In this document: one piece after another, positions 17,401-26,159 of the stretch
How the letters are laid out: each line of letters opens with the position of its first letter
Numbering within the stretch: position 1 is the first letter of the stretch
Assembly: GCF_011752065.1 (NCBI RefSeq)
Contig: NZ_JAAIJY010000012.1
Span: 1 to 64,000 of the forward strand
Direction of reading: 5' to 3'
Length of the DNA: 64,000 bases
From: Actinomyces sp. ZJ308
GTDB lineage: Bacteria > Actinomycetota > Actinomycetes > Actinomycetales > Actinomycetaceae
Notes under the pieces: model-generated
Told to the model about the DNA's origin: nothing
The model's input: the letters and a program-made list of their open reading frames with translations, nothing else
Databases searched by the model: none
Program-made: the position numbers and the translations under genes

Positions 17401-18624
17401 GTGAGTATCTTTCCCATCCGTCTACGACGGTTAACCGCACCAACAACCGCTTTTCTGGCTGCGCTCGCCCTGGGTGCCGCCGGCACGGCGGCGGCCGCTC
17501 CGACGTCGAACACCGCGGGGCAGTCCACCACCTCCCTGCGTGACGCCTCCACGGTGAGCCCCCAGTCCCTGGCTCAGGCGGTCGCCGGCCCGAACGCGAC
17601 CGTGACCAACGCGACCGTCTCCGGCAAGGACGTCCAGGTGGGCACCGTCAAGGGCCTGCCGGGGGACGGCAACGCCATCACCGAGGGCGTCGCCCTGTCC
17701 ACCGGCTCCCTCATCGACCCCGACCCCACCGCCGACTCCGACGTCGACTTCACCCGTTCCGCGGTCCTGGGCCCCAACGATGCCCTCGACACCACCGGTG
17801 ACTTCGGCGCCATCGAGGATCCGGCGAGTCTGGCGCAGGTGGCCGGCACCGACGTCTACGACGAGGCCGTCCTCGAGTTCGACGTGACCGCCACCAGCTC
17901 CAACGTCGTCCTCTACTACAGCCTGGGCTCCGAGGAGTACGCCGGCGCCACCGAGGGCACCCCGGCCTCCTGGCAGTCCCGCGGCTACAAGGACCCGCTG
18001 AGCATCCAGGTCAACGGCACCGAGTGCGCCTACGTGCCCGGCACCCAGACCGCGGTGAGCGCCGCCACGATCAACGAGTCCTCGAACGCCGACTACTACA
18101 CCGCCAACGTCTCAGGACACACTCCCGGCCAGATCCCGGTGGAGTTCAACGGCTACACCTCGGCGCTTCCCTGCCAGGCCGCGGTCACCCCGGGGCAGAC
18201 GGTGCACGTGCGCGTGGCCATCGCCGACGCCCAGGACGGCCAGCTCGACTCCACCGTCCTGCTGCGCACCCAGGGGCTGGGCTTCACCGACAAGCAGATC
18301 ACCGACCCCTGCACCGCCAAGGCCGGTACCTGCGACATCCCCGGAGCCGACAACGGATCGAACGGCTCCAACGGGTCCAATGGCTCGAACAGCTCGAACG
18401 GTGCCAACAGCAACGGCTCGACTCCTCCCGGCCAGGGCAAGCCCGGCGTCACCGACTACAGCGCCGCCTCACCCACCGCGGGAACCAAGAGTGCCGTGGC
18501 CGGCCTGCCGCTGACCGGAACCCAGGCACTCTTCCTGGGGGTCATCGCCCTGCTGCTCCTGGCCGGAGGCGGGGTCGCGCTCATGCTGCGGCGTCGTCGC
18601 CTGGCCGGCTCCGAGGCCGACTGA
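17401..18624 (+). CDS. Choice-of-anchor L domain surface protein with LPLTG anchor
   Basis: This 407-aa wall-anchored protein has a signal peptide (TTAFLAALALGAAGTAAAAP, about 15-34), then a choice-of-anchor L domain (about 50-310) with the family features ITEGVALSTGSLID, DEAVLEFDVTATSSNVVLYY and GSEEYAG. An Asn-Gly-Ser linker (NGSNGSNGSNGSNSSNG) reaches through the wall. The C-terminus has sortase signal LPLTG (about 375), a hydrophobic helix and the RRRR tail. GTG 17401 follows CGGAGAT and gives a normal signal peptide; an ATG at 17368 has no good ribosome binding site. Adhesion or a matrix role is inferred. It may work with levan made next door, but nothing proves it. Confidence 0.82.
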   Translation: MSIFPIRLRRLTAPTTAFLAALALGAAGTAAAAPTSNTAGQSTTSLRDASTVSPQSLAQAVAGPNATVTNATVSGKDVQVGTVKGLPGDGNAITEGVALSTGSLIDPDPTADSDVDFTRSAVLGPNDALDTTGDFGAIEDPASLAQVAGTDVYDEAVLEFDVTATSSNVVLYYSLGSEEYAGATEGTPASWQSRGYKDPLSIQVNGTECAYVPGTQTAVSAATINESSNADYYTANVSGHTPGQIPVEFNGYTSALPCQAAVTPGQTVHVRVAIADAQDGQLDSTVLLRTQGLGFTDKQITDPCTAKAGTCDIPGADNGSNGSNGSNGSNSSNGANSNGSTPPGQGKPGVTDYSAASPTAGTKSAVAGLPLTGTQALFLGVIALLLLAGGGVALMLRRRRLAGSEAD

Positions 18625-18675
18625 AGGTCCCGGCACTGACAAATCCGGGCCGCGTCCCATCGCGCCCGTACACGC

Positions 18676-18715
18676 CTGACGGGGCGGGTGAAGTTCTCTT
18701 CACCCGCCCCGTCAG
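18676..18715. terminator. Bidirectional terminator
   Basis: An 18-bp perfect stem (CTGACGGGGCGGGTGAAG and complement) with loop TTCT lies between the convergent surface-protein and small membrane-protein genes. Confidence 0.82.
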
Positions 18716-18735
18716 CGTCAGCTGCCGGCGATGGC

Positions 18736-18960
18736 TCAGTCCTGGTTCGCCCTGGAGGACCAGCGCGCGGCCAGCTCCTTGGCCAGCATGGCGAAGCCCA
18801 GGACGCACAGCGGCATGGAGACCAGCCACAGGACGGTGCTGAAACGGTCGAAGGGCCATGTCTGGGCCAGGACGGGGAGGAAGGCTGCGAGGACAGCGAC
18901 GGCCGCCCACCGCGCGGCGTGGCGTCCGTCGCGGGGCTTCGAGGCGTGATCGTCGTTCAT
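18736..18960 (-). CDS. Small membrane protein of unknown function
   Basis: This 74-aa protein has two hydrophobic helices: ARWAAVAVLAAFLPVLAQTW (about 16-35) and STVLWLVSMPLCVLGFAML (about 41-59). The N-terminus is charged (MNDDHASKPRDGRH). I do not recognise the family. It ends near the shared terminator and lies 12 nt downstream of the acylphosphatase gene in the same direction, so the two are probably one operon. Confidence 0.6.
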   Translation of the reverse strand: MNDDHASKPRDGRHAARWAAVAVLAAFLPVLAQTWPFDRFSTVLWLVSMPLCVLGFAMLAKELAARWSSRANQD

Positions 18961-18972
18961 CGCTTGCTCCTC

Positions 18973-19269
18973 TCAACCGCTGATCTCGAACCGACGGTTC
19001 TCCAGGCAGCCGGCGCGCAGGTCGGTGACCGTCACTGAGCGCACCGAGGCCCACCGTGGTCCCTGTTTCAGCCACGATATCAGCCGGTTCACCGCACCCG
19101 GCTCACCCTGGGCCAGGACCTCGACGTCGCCGTCGGGCAGGTTGCGGACCTGGCCCACCACGCCGAGCTCCTGGGCGGTGTAGGCGCAGTGGTAGCGGAA
19201 GCCCACCCCCTGGACGGTGCCGTGGACCAGGACGTGAACGGTTCTCACCTTCGTTCCGGCGTCGCTCAT
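18973..19269 (-). CDS. acyP: Acylphosphatase
   Basis: This 98-aa enzyme hydrolyses acyl phosphates. It shows the phosphate-binding loop VHGTVQGVGFRYHC (about 15-28) with catalytic Arg, and the catalytic Asn in VRNLPDGDVEVLAQGEP. Length matches the family. It is divergent from the exonuclease III gene (46 nt between start codons) and likely co-transcribed with the small membrane protein. Confidence 0.93.
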   Translation of the reverse strand: MSDAGTKVRTVHVLVHGTVQGVGFRYHCAYTAQELGVVGQVRNLPDGDVEVLAQGEPGAVNRLISWLKQGPRWASVRSVTVTDLRAGCLENRRFEISG

Positions 19270-19315
19270 GACCCCATCGTCTCAGGCTCGGGGCCGACCG
19301 CGTAGTCTTGCCGCC

Positions 19316-20149
19316 ATGCGTATCGCCACCGTCAACGTCAACGGCATCCGTGCCGCAGCCCGCAAAGGCATGGGGGAGTGGCTCACCGCCTCCGCCCCCG
19401 ACATCCTCCTGCTCCAGGAGGTCCGCGCCGACGAGCAGATCGCAGCCGACCTCCTGCCCGGCTACGAGGCCGCCATCTGGCCCTGCCGTATCAAGGGACG
19501 CGCCGGCGTGGGCATCGCGGTGCGCGACGGCGGCCCCGCCGCCCTCGGCGAGCTGCGCTACGGCGTGGCGGCCCCCGGGACCGAGGAGCCCGACGTCGAC
19601 TCCGGCCGTTGGCTCGAGGCCGACCTGACGCTGGCCGGGCTCGACGGCGTCGAGCGGCTGACCGTCATCTCCGCCTACCTCCACTCCGGCCAGCTCGGCA
19701 CCGAGAAGATGGACCAGAAGTACGCCCACCTCGAGCTCGTCGACACCCGCATGGCCGACCTCCTGGCCGCCAGCCGCGACGGCGGGCCCCAGGTCCTCAT
19801 GGCCGGGGACCTCAACGTGGTGCGCTCCGAGCGCGACATCAAAAACTGGAAGCCCAACCACAACAAGATCGCCGGTGTCATGGACGAGGAGATCGCCCAC
19901 CTGGAGGGCTGGTTCTCCACCGGCTGGGTGGACGCCTCGCGCCACCTCGTGGGGCCCGAGGAGCAGGGGCCCTACACGTGGTGGTCCCAGCGCGGCAAGG
20001 CCTTCGACAACAACGCCGGCTGGAGGATCGACTACCAGGTCCTCACCCCCGCCCTGGCCGAGCGGGCCCGCAGCATGGCCGTGGACCGGGCCCCCGACTA
20101 CGCCTCGCGCTGGTCCGACCACGCCCCGCTCGTCATCGAGTACAGCTGA
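19316..20149 (+). CDS. xth: Exodeoxyribonuclease III / AP endonuclease
   Basis: This 277-aa Mg-dependent nuclease acts in base excision repair. It shows MRIATVNVNGIRAA, LLQEVRADEQI with catalytic Glu (about 34), the GDLNVV motif (about 164-169), and WSDHAPLVIEYS with the catalytic Asp-His at the end. I chose ATG 19316: TAGTCT (19303-19308) ends 7 nt before it, giving a leaderless start, and the protein then begins as family members do. An ATG at 19268 would add 16 unrelated residues. Confidence 0.93.
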   Translation: MRIATVNVNGIRAAARKGMGEWLTASAPDILLLQEVRADEQIAADLLPGYEAAIWPCRIKGRAGVGIAVRDGGPAALGELRYGVAAPGTEEPDVDSGRWLEADLTLAGLDGVERLTVISAYLHSGQLGTEKMDQKYAHLELVDTRMADLLAASRDGGPQVLMAGDLNVVRSERDIKNWKPNHNKIAGVMDEEIAHLEGWFSTGWVDASRHLVGPEEQGPYTWWSQRGKAFDNNAGWRIDYQVLTPALAERARSMAVDRAPDYASRWSDHAPLVIEYS

Positions 20150-20166
20150 TACGCCTGAGGACGCAC

Positions 20167-20202
20167 GGCGGGGCCGGGAGCACTCGGACTCCCGGCCCCG
20201 CC
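20167..20202. terminator. Bidirectional terminator between xth and the MacB-like gene
   Basis: A 14-bp perfect stem GGCGGGGCCGGGAG and its complement with an 8-base loop sits between convergent genes, 6 nt from the permease stop. Confidence 0.8.
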
Positions 20203-20208
20203 GGTGGC

Positions 20209-21636
20209 TCAGTAGCGGATCGCGTCGATCGGCCGGATGCGGGTGGCCACGATCGCCGGGATGATGCCGGCCAGGGCGCCCACGGCCGTGGCGGCGACAA
20301 GGCCGATAATCGCCGCCATCATGGGGAAGGGCGGGGTCGTGGTCACCGGGATGCCCAGGAAGGCGCCCAGCGGCATGATCCGCATCCCCACGATCGCGAT
20401 CCCGATACCGACGACGCCTGCGACCACCGTGGCCACCACCGACTCCAGCATGATGGAGAAGAAGATGCGCCGGCTCGTGGCCCCGAAGGATCGTCGCACC
20501 CCGATCTCGTGGATGCGCTGGCGCACCGTCACCAGCGAGATGTTGACCAGGCTCAGGGCACCCAGAAGCATGACGAACACGCCGGCGGCCGTGACCGCCT
20601 TGGTGAAGGTGTCCGCGCTGGAGTTCAGGCCGCTGCCCTGAAGGTTGTCCGAGGTCTGGGTCGAGCCCTGGCCGAAGCGGGCGTCCAGGTCCTTCTTGGC
20701 CAGGCTCGCCACCTCCTTGGCGCCGCTCTTGCCGGCCCAGACCTCCAGCGTGGGGGAGGGGCGATCGGCGTCCTTGGGCAGCCAGCTCTCATAGGGAGTG
20801 TTGAGGGCGAAGGCGTTGACGGGTTGGGTGCACGGCAGGCCCTTGTCCTGCTCGGGGTCGCCCGAGCAGCCGATGAGGGAGAGGTTCTCCGGCTCCAGCA
20901 CGCCGACGATCGTGAAGGAGGTCTGCACGGGGGAGAAGGAGGTGATGGTGACCGGCCCCGTGAACTGCTTGATCCCCATCTGGTCGAGGAAGCCCTGGCT
21001 GACCACCAGGCTGGGGGAGAGGTCGTCCTCGTCCTGCGCGGTGAACCAGCGGCCCTGGGCCACGGTCTTGTGGTGCAGGAGCCCGTAGCTCAGGCTCACG
21101 GTCTGGGTGGAGACCGACCGGGACCCGTCGGGGAAGGAGAAGCGGACGTTGGAGGTGTAGGTCGTCGCCCAGGAGGCGACGTCGTAGCGCTCGACGAAGC
21201 TGCTCATCGCCCCCGAGATCCTCGCGGAGGTGGCGGCGCTGGTCGTGGAGCTCGCTCCCTGGCCGCCTGAGCCTCCGACGCCGCCCGCCGAGCCTCCAGG
21301 GGAGCCCGCCCCCGCCGAGCCCCCACTGCCGCCTGCACCGCTGCCGGCGCTCGCGTCCGCGCTCGCCTCGGGGGCGTCGTCGGCCTGGACCGCCTGGCTC
21401 AGCCCCTTGCCGGTGGGGTTGACGTTGATCGTCACCGTGCCCTGCCGACCGGTGTACTTCTCACCCACCTTGTTGATGGCGCTGACCGAGACCTGCCCCA
21501 GGGCGATGACGAAGGTCATGGCGGCCACCGCCGCCGCCACGCCCACCAGGGACAGCAGGACCCGCAGCTTGCCGATGCGCAACTGGGCCCAGGCCTCGAC
21601 GATGGCGCCGAAGAGTCCGGTGAGAATGCCGTTCAT
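20209..21636 (-). CDS. MacB/FtsX-type ABC transporter permease
   Basis: This 475-aa permease has one N-terminal transmembrane helix (LLSLVGVAAAVAAMTFVIALG, about 27-47), a large external domain and three C-terminal helices (AAGVFVMLLGALSLVNISLV, VVATVVAGVVGIGIAIVGM, MMAAIIGLVAATAVGALAGI). The FtsX motif RQRIHEIGVRRSFGATSRRI is clear. The external domain carries a Ser/Gly/Ala-rich low-complexity stretch of about 50 residues (about 80-130), unusual for the family. ATG 21636 overlaps the ATPase stop (ATGA). It is third gene of an adaptor-ATPase-permease export operon. The substrate is unknown. Confidence 0.87.
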   Translation of the reverse strand: MNGILTGLFGAIVEAWAQLRIGKLRVLLSLVGVAAAVAAMTFVIALGQVSVSAINKVGEKYTGRQGTVTINVNPTGKGLSQAVQADDAPEASADASAGSGAGGSGGSAGAGSPGGSAGGVGGSGGQGASSTTSAATSARISGAMSSFVERYDVASWATTYTSNVRFSFPDGSRSVSTQTVSLSYGLLHHKTVAQGRWFTAQDEDDLSPSLVVSQGFLDQMGIKQFTGPVTITSFSPVQTSFTIVGVLEPENLSLIGCSGDPEQDKGLPCTQPVNAFALNTPYESWLPKDADRPSPTLEVWAGKSGAKEVASLAKKDLDARFGQGSTQTSDNLQGSGLNSSADTFTKAVTAAGVFVMLLGALSLVNISLVTVRQRIHEIGVRRSFGATSRRIFFSIMLESVVATVVAGVVGIGIAIVGMRIMPLGAFLGIPVTTTPPFPMMAAIIGLVAATAVGALAGIIPAIVATRIRPIDAIRY

Positions 21637-22421
21637 GAGGTTCCTTCGTGGCTTGTCGGGGCGGTCGGGGAGGGAGAGGCCGGAGGAGCGACCACCTCGC
21701 CGAACTCCTCCAGGCTGCCGACCTGTCGGCGAGTGACCGAGATCGGCGTGAGGGTGCCGTGATCGAGCCGGTACTGCGTGTGGGCGCGGCCGGCCACGGC
21801 CAGGTCGTGGGTGATGATGATGAGGGCGGCGCCGTTCTCGGCGCACTGGCGCTCCAGGAGCGTCATGACCGAGTTGCCGGTGTCGACGTCGAGGGCGCCG
21901 GTGGGCTCGTCGGCCAGGATGACGCTGGGACGGCGGGACAGGGCCCGCGCGATGGCCACCCGCTGCTGCTCACCGCCCGACAGCCGCCCGACGGGTGAGC
22001 CCACCTTGTCTCCCAGACCCACGGCCTCCAGCAGCTCGGCGGCCCGCGCGCTGCGGGTCCAGAAGGCCCTGCCCGTGTCGTACAGGAGCGGGGCGGCCAC
22101 GTTCTCGGTGGTGCTCAGTCCCGGGATGAGGTTGAAGGACTGGAAGACGAAGCCGAAGGTCCGGCCCCGCAGGTGGGCGCGGCGGCTCTCCCCGAGACGG
22201 GAGGTGTCGGTCCCGGTCAGCGTGTAGTGGCCCGACGTCGGCTTGTCGATGAGACCCAGGATGTTGAGCAGCGTGGACTTACCCGTTCCCGAGCGCCCCA
22301 CGATGGCCACGTGCTCGCCGGGGGAGACGCTCAGGTCGACGCCGGTGAGGATCTCTAGAGGGGCGGAGTCGGGGACCGTGAAGGTACGGGTGATCCCCCT
22401 CAGCTCCAGCAGAGCGCTCAC
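21633..22421 (-). CDS. ABC transporter ATP-binding protein (MacB/LolD type)
   Basis: This 262-aa ATPase has Walker A GRSGTGKST (about 40-48), signature LSGGEQQRVAIARAL (about 145-159), Walker B VILADEPTGALD and switch THD. The GALDVDTG and NLIPGLSTTENV features match the LolD/MacB clade. GTG 22421 overlaps the adaptor stop (GTGA), and its stop overlaps the permease start. A C-terminal Pro/Ser/Thr tail of about 25 residues is extra. Confidence 0.9.
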   Translation of the reverse strand: MSALLELRGITRTFTVPDSAPLEILTGVDLSVSPGEHVAIVGRSGTGKSTLLNILGLIDKPTSGHYTLTGTDTSRLGESRRAHLRGRTFGFVFQSFNLIPGLSTTENVAAPLLYDTGRAFWTRSARAAELLEAVGLGDKVGSPVGRLSGGEQQRVAIARALSRRPSVILADEPTGALDVDTGNSVMTLLERQCAENGAALIIITHDLAVAGRAHTQYRLDHGTLTPISVTRRQVGSLEEFGEVVAPPASPSPTAPTSHEGTS

Positions 22422-23485
22422 AGGATTTCCTTGCCGTTGGCGTCGTAGCAGGCGGAGTTGTCCGACTCGCAGGTGTCCGGCGTCCCGGTGCGGCGCGTGT
22501 CCTTGTTGGGCACGAACTGGAGGATCTTCTGGTCCGCCTTGAGCCCGGCGGTCACCTGGATGTTCGTGCCGTCCGTGATGCCCAGGGTCACGGCGGTCTT
22601 GACCGCCTGGGAGGCGTCCCCGGACTCGGGGACCAGCCACACGAATCCCGAGCCGACCTTGCCCTCCACGGCCGTGACCGGCACCATCAGGGTGTCGGAG
22701 GCGCTGCCCGCGTCGACGCTGATGGTGGCGGGCATGCCGGCGAAGACCTTCTGGTCGCCGGGCACCGAGCAGCGCATCTCCACGCTGGTGCCGTCCCCGG
22801 AGGTGGTCGTCGTCGAGCCGTCCCCACCGGTGGTCGTCGAGGTGGTCGCCTTGGTACCGACCTTGAGGTTGTTGCACTGGAAGGGGGCCGGGCCGCCCTC
22901 GAGCGTCAGGGTCGCGGTGGTCGGGGCGTTGGTGAGGCGGTACTGCTGGGAGGCGCTGACGGTGCCGGTGGCCGAGTACGTCGAGGGAGTGATCGTGGCC
23001 ACGACGACGCCGACGCCGGTCTCCTGCTGCCTGATGACCTTGGGAGTCACGGTGCCGCTGACGGGCGCGTAGATCGTGGACCAGGTGACCTTGTCCGCCA
23101 CCGGCGTCTGGGTGACGTTGCCGTCCTCGTCGGTCCTGGTCACCGGGCTCTGGGGCTCGGAGTGCTTGATGGAGAGCAGCGGCTCGCCGGCGTTGACCTG
23201 GGTGTCCTTCTCCACGGCGACCGAGTCCACCACGCCGGCCAGGTCGGCCTGGACGTCGACAGCGGCGTCCTGGACGACACGACCCTTGACCTCGACCGTG
23301 TTGGAAATATTGCCGGTGGTGACGGCAACGGTCTTGACGTCGGCGGCGTAGCCGGGGGAGATGTCGGCGGTCGCGCCGTCGTTCTGCGAGGGGAAGAAGG
23401 CGATCTTCACCAGGGCGACGGCGACGATCACCGCGATGAGGGTCTTGAGGGCGGGCCAGACGAAGCGCTTCACGGCGTCCTCCAT
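22418..23485 (-). CDS. Membrane-fusion-type adaptor (HlyD/MacA-like)
   Basis: This 355-aa protein has one N-terminal membrane helix (ALKTLIAVIVAVALVKIAFF, about 12-31), then a barrel-sandwich hybrid domain split in two halves (VVQDAAVDVQADLAGVVDSVAVEKDTQV... and ...VSGTVTPKVIRQQETGVGV), a beta-barrel, and a C-terminal end with two Cys (CESDNSAC). The usual long coiled-coil hairpin is replaced by a short loop. In Gram-positives such adaptors join MacB-type permeases. First gene of the operon; all three are joined by 4-base overlaps. Confidence 0.82.
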   Translation of the reverse strand: MEDAVKRFVWPALKTLIAVIVAVALVKIAFFPSQNDGATADISPGYAADVKTVAVTTGNISNTVEVKGRVVQDAAVDVQADLAGVVDSVAVEKDTQVNAGEPLLSIKHSEPQSPVTRTDEDGNVTQTPVADKVTWSTIYAPVSGTVTPKVIRQQETGVGVVVATITPSTYSATGTVSASQQYRLTNAPTTATLTLEGGPAPFQCNNLKVGTKATTSTTTGGDGSTTTTSGDGTSVEMRCSVPGDQKVFAGMPATISVDAGSASDTLMVPVTAVEGKVGSGFVWLVPESGDASQAVKTAVTLGITDGTNIQVTAGLKADQKILQFVPNKDTRRTGTPDTCESDNSACYDANGKEIL

Positions 23486-23594
23486 GATGACAACGGAATC
23501 GGAACCGGGTGGGGAGACCGGGATCCGGATTAATACGGTCAGAGATTACGGCAGGGGCGCTCGTCCGACCTCATCCTGGAGGATGATCGCTGAA

Positions 23595-23624
23595 AGCCCT
23601 CTCCAACCGAGGTTGGAGAGGGCT
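23595..23624 (-). terminator. Terminator downstream of galK
   Basis: AGCCCTCTCCAACC-GA-GGTTGGAGAGGGCT forms a perfect 14-bp stem with a very short loop, 38 nt past the galK stop and upstream of the export operon. Confidence 0.78.
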
Positions 23625-23661
23625 GAGTGCCGTCAGGTACGTGCGTGAGCAGCGGTGCGGC

Positions 23662-24942
23662 TCAGGCGAGCCGGCCGGCCGGGGCGGCGGGAACCGCGTC
23701 CAGGAAGGCCGGCGGGTTGAAGCCCTCGCGCTCGTAGGCTCGGGCCACGGCGAGGGCCACGGCGTGGACGGCGTCGGCGTCCACCAGGGCGATCGCCGAG
23801 CCCCCGAACCCGCCACCGGTCATGCGCGCCCCGTGGGCGCCGGCGGCCCGGGCCGCCTCCACGGCCACGTCCAGCTCGGGGCAGGTGCACTCGTAGTCCA
23901 CGCGCAGGGACTCGTGCGAGGCGTCCATGAGCCGACCGGCTTCGGCGAGCTTCTCGCCGCGCAGAGGGCGTCCGTCCTGCAGGAGCTCCACCAGCTTGCG
24001 GGTGCGGTCGATCTCGGTGACCACGTGCCGCGTGCGCTTGACCAGCTCCTCGGCCTCCTCGGGGTCCGCGCTCCCGGCCAGGCGCTCCAGGGCACCCGGC
24101 AGGTCCTCGATCGCGATGTCGGCCAGCAGCTCGACGCCCAGGATCTCGGCTGCGCGCTCGCAGGCGGCTCGCCTGGCGCCGTACTGGCCGTCGTCCAGGG
24201 AGTGCTTGGCCTTGGTGTCGATGACCAGCAGGGCCAGGTCCTCGGCGGCCAGGTCGAAGGGGACATGGGCCACCGAGCCGTCGCGGCAGTCCAGCTCCAG
24301 GGCATGGCCCTCACGGCAGCGCAGGGAGGCCGACTGGTCCATGCCGCCGGTGGGGGCCCCGGCCATCTCGTTCTCGGTGCGCACGCAGTTGGTCACCAGA
24401 CGGGCGCGCCCGGCGTCGTTGGGCTCCTCAGGGGTCCCGGCCAGCCCCAGGCCCGCGACCTCGTCGATGGCGACGGCCGCCGAGCACTCCAGGGCCGCCG
24501 AGGAGGACAGGCCGCCGCCCAGGGGCACGCAGGAGACGAGGGCGGCGTCGAAGCCGGGCAGGTCCTCGAACCCGTCGCGCTCCAGGGCCCAGGCGACGCC
24601 GGCGATGTAGGCCGCCCAGTGCGCCACCTCGCCGGGGGTCCCCTTGGGGCCGATCGTGTCGAGGTTCATGACGTCGACCTCCTCGCGGGTCTGGGGGGAG
24701 ACCAGGCGCACGACGCGGTCGTCGCGACGCCGCAGCGCCAGGTGCGCCCGGTGGGGCAGGGCGATGGGCAGGGCCAGGCCGCCGTTGTAGTCGGTGTGCT
24801 CGCCGATGATGTTGACGCGCCCGGGCGCGTACCAGACGCCGTCGGGCTCGGCCTCGAAGATCTCGCGGAACAGGGCGGTCGCGGCCTCGGCGCCCTCCTT
24901 CGGGCTCATGGCGGGGGCGAAGACGGGAGCATCGTTGGTCAT
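23662..24942 (-). CDS. galK: Galactokinase
   Basis: This 426-aa GHMP kinase phosphorylates galactose at C1 with ATP. It shows the galactokinase signature GRVNIIGEHTDYNGGLALP (about 42-60), the ATP loop PLGGGLSSSAALE (about 142-154), MDQSASL with the catalytic-site Asp region, and C-terminal GARMTGGGFGGSAIALV. No galT or galE is adjacent, so the Leloir pathway is split. A DeoR-type regulator lies 107 nt upstream in the same direction and may control it. Confidence 0.95.
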   Translation of the reverse strand: MTNDAPVFAPAMSPKEGAEAATALFREIFEAEPDGVWYAPGRVNIIGEHTDYNGGLALPIALPHRAHLALRRRDDRVVRLVSPQTREEVDVMNLDTIGPKGTPGEVAHWAAYIAGVAWALERDGFEDLPGFDAALVSCVPLGGGLSSSAALECSAAVAIDEVAGLGLAGTPEEPNDAGRARLVTNCVRTENEMAGAPTGGMDQSASLRCREGHALELDCRDGSVAHVPFDLAAEDLALLVIDTKAKHSLDDGQYGARRAACERAAEILGVELLADIAIEDLPGALERLAGSADPEEAEELVKRTRHVVTEIDRTRKLVELLQDGRPLRGEKLAEAGRLMDASHESLRVDYECTCPELDVAVEAARAAGAHGARMTGGGFGGSAIALVDADAVHAVALAVARAYEREGFNPPAFLDAVPAAPAGRLA

Positions 24943-25049
24943 CGTGGTCTCCTGTGATGGGTTGTTCTGATGTGGTCGGTCGGTGGGCGATCAGTGGGCG
25001 GTTGGCGGGTGCTGGGTGGCCTGGCGTGGATCGGCGGGTGCGGCTGGGG

Positions 25050-25901
25050 TCAGGCGGCGATGGTCAGCCGGGTACCGGTCTGCTGGAGGGCGTCGAGGGT
25101 CTCGGCGTCGGGCTCGGCGTCGGTCACCAGGACCCCGATGTCCCGGGTGGCGCAGAAGGAACGCAGCCCCAGGACCCCCCACTTGGAGGAGTCCAGCGTG
25201 GCCACCACCGTGCGCCCGGCGGCGACGAGCGCCTGGTTGGCGGAGGCCTCCAGGAGGTTGGGGGTCATGAGCCCGGCCTCGGGGGTGAAGCCGTGGGCGC
25301 CCAGGAAGACCCACTCCACGCGCATGGTGCGCAGCGCGTCGACGGCCACCGGCCCCACCAGGGCGTTCGACGGCGTGCGCTCGCCTCCGGTGACCACCAC
25401 CGTGGGGGCGTCGCGGTTCTCGGCGCGGGCGGCGTCGGCGGCGTCGAAGAGCACCTGCGCGGCGGGCAGCGAGTTCGTGATGACGGTCAGGGTGGGGAAG
25501 TGCTCCAGCTCGGTCAGGGCCTGGGCGATCGCCAGGGTGGTGGTCCCGGCCGACAGCGCCAGGGAGTCCCCGGGGCGCACCATGTCGGCCGCGGCCTGGC
25601 CGATGCGGCGCTTGGCGTCCAGGTTGAGGGTGGACTTGGCGGTGAAGCGCGGCTCGAGTGTGGTGGGACCGGCCGCCACCGCGCCGCCGTGAACGCGCTC
25701 GACCAGCCCCTGGGCGACGAGCTCGGTGATGTCGCGGCGCACGGTCATCTCCGAGATCCCCAGCTCCTCGACGACGTCGGCCACACGGATGCCGCCGGTG
25801 GCCGCCACCCGCTCCAGGATGTGCTCCTGGCGCTGACGGGCGAGCATCGGGGCCGGACGGGAGGATCCGACGGCGGAGGAGGCTGTGGGGCCGGGCTGCA
25901 T
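25050..25901 (-). CDS. DeoR-family transcriptional regulator
   Basis: This 283-aa regulator has an N-terminal helix-turn-helix (RQRQEHILERVAATGGIRVA, about 22-41, and ELGISEMTVRRDITEL) and a DeoRC sugar-phosphate sensor domain with SAGTTTLAIAQAL (about 134-146) and the TITNSLPAA-like segment. Family members bind phosphosugars. Its position before galK suggests control of galactose use; this is inferred from neighbourhood only. CAGACT (25908-25913) ends 6 nt before the ATG, so it may be leaderless. The 258-nt divergent region to 26160 holds the promoters. Confidence 0.88.
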   Translation of the reverse strand: MQPGPTASSAVGSSRPAPMLARQRQEHILERVAATGGIRVADVVEELGISEMTVRRDITELVAQGLVERVHGGAVAAGPTTLEPRFTAKSTLNLDAKRRIGQAAADMVRPGDSLALSAGTTTLAIAQALTELEHFPTLTVITNSLPAAQVLFDAADAARAENRDAPTVVVTGGERTPSNALVGPVAVDALRTMRVEWVFLGAHGFTPEAGLMTPNLLEASANQALVAAGRTVVATLDSSKWGVLGLRSFCATRDIGVLVTDAEPDAETLDALQQTGTRLTIAA

Positions 25902-26159
25902 GGGGCCAGTCTGCCAGACCTCGACGATGAAAACACCATGTCCGCACGTTCCCGCACAGAATCGCGCAGGAGGGCTAGTGGTAGTTCACATTTCAGCCAC
26001 TCGGTCGGTCATGGCAGACTTATCCCCGCTCGTGCGGCGCCTCCCGGCTGGGACGTAGGGGGCGCGGCGCGGTAGTGTGTTCAGGTAACCCTCAGGACAT
26101 CCGTCCGTCCTGACCTGCGATCCCGTATCAGCCAACCGTCCCGTAGGAGCCCAGGAGCC

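Noticed and set aside
18360-18425. Short tandem AACGGATCG/AACGGCTCC-like repeats as a possible repeat array
   Set aside because: They encode the Asn-Gly-Ser linker of the surface protein, so they are coding low complexity and not a CRISPR or VNTR locus.
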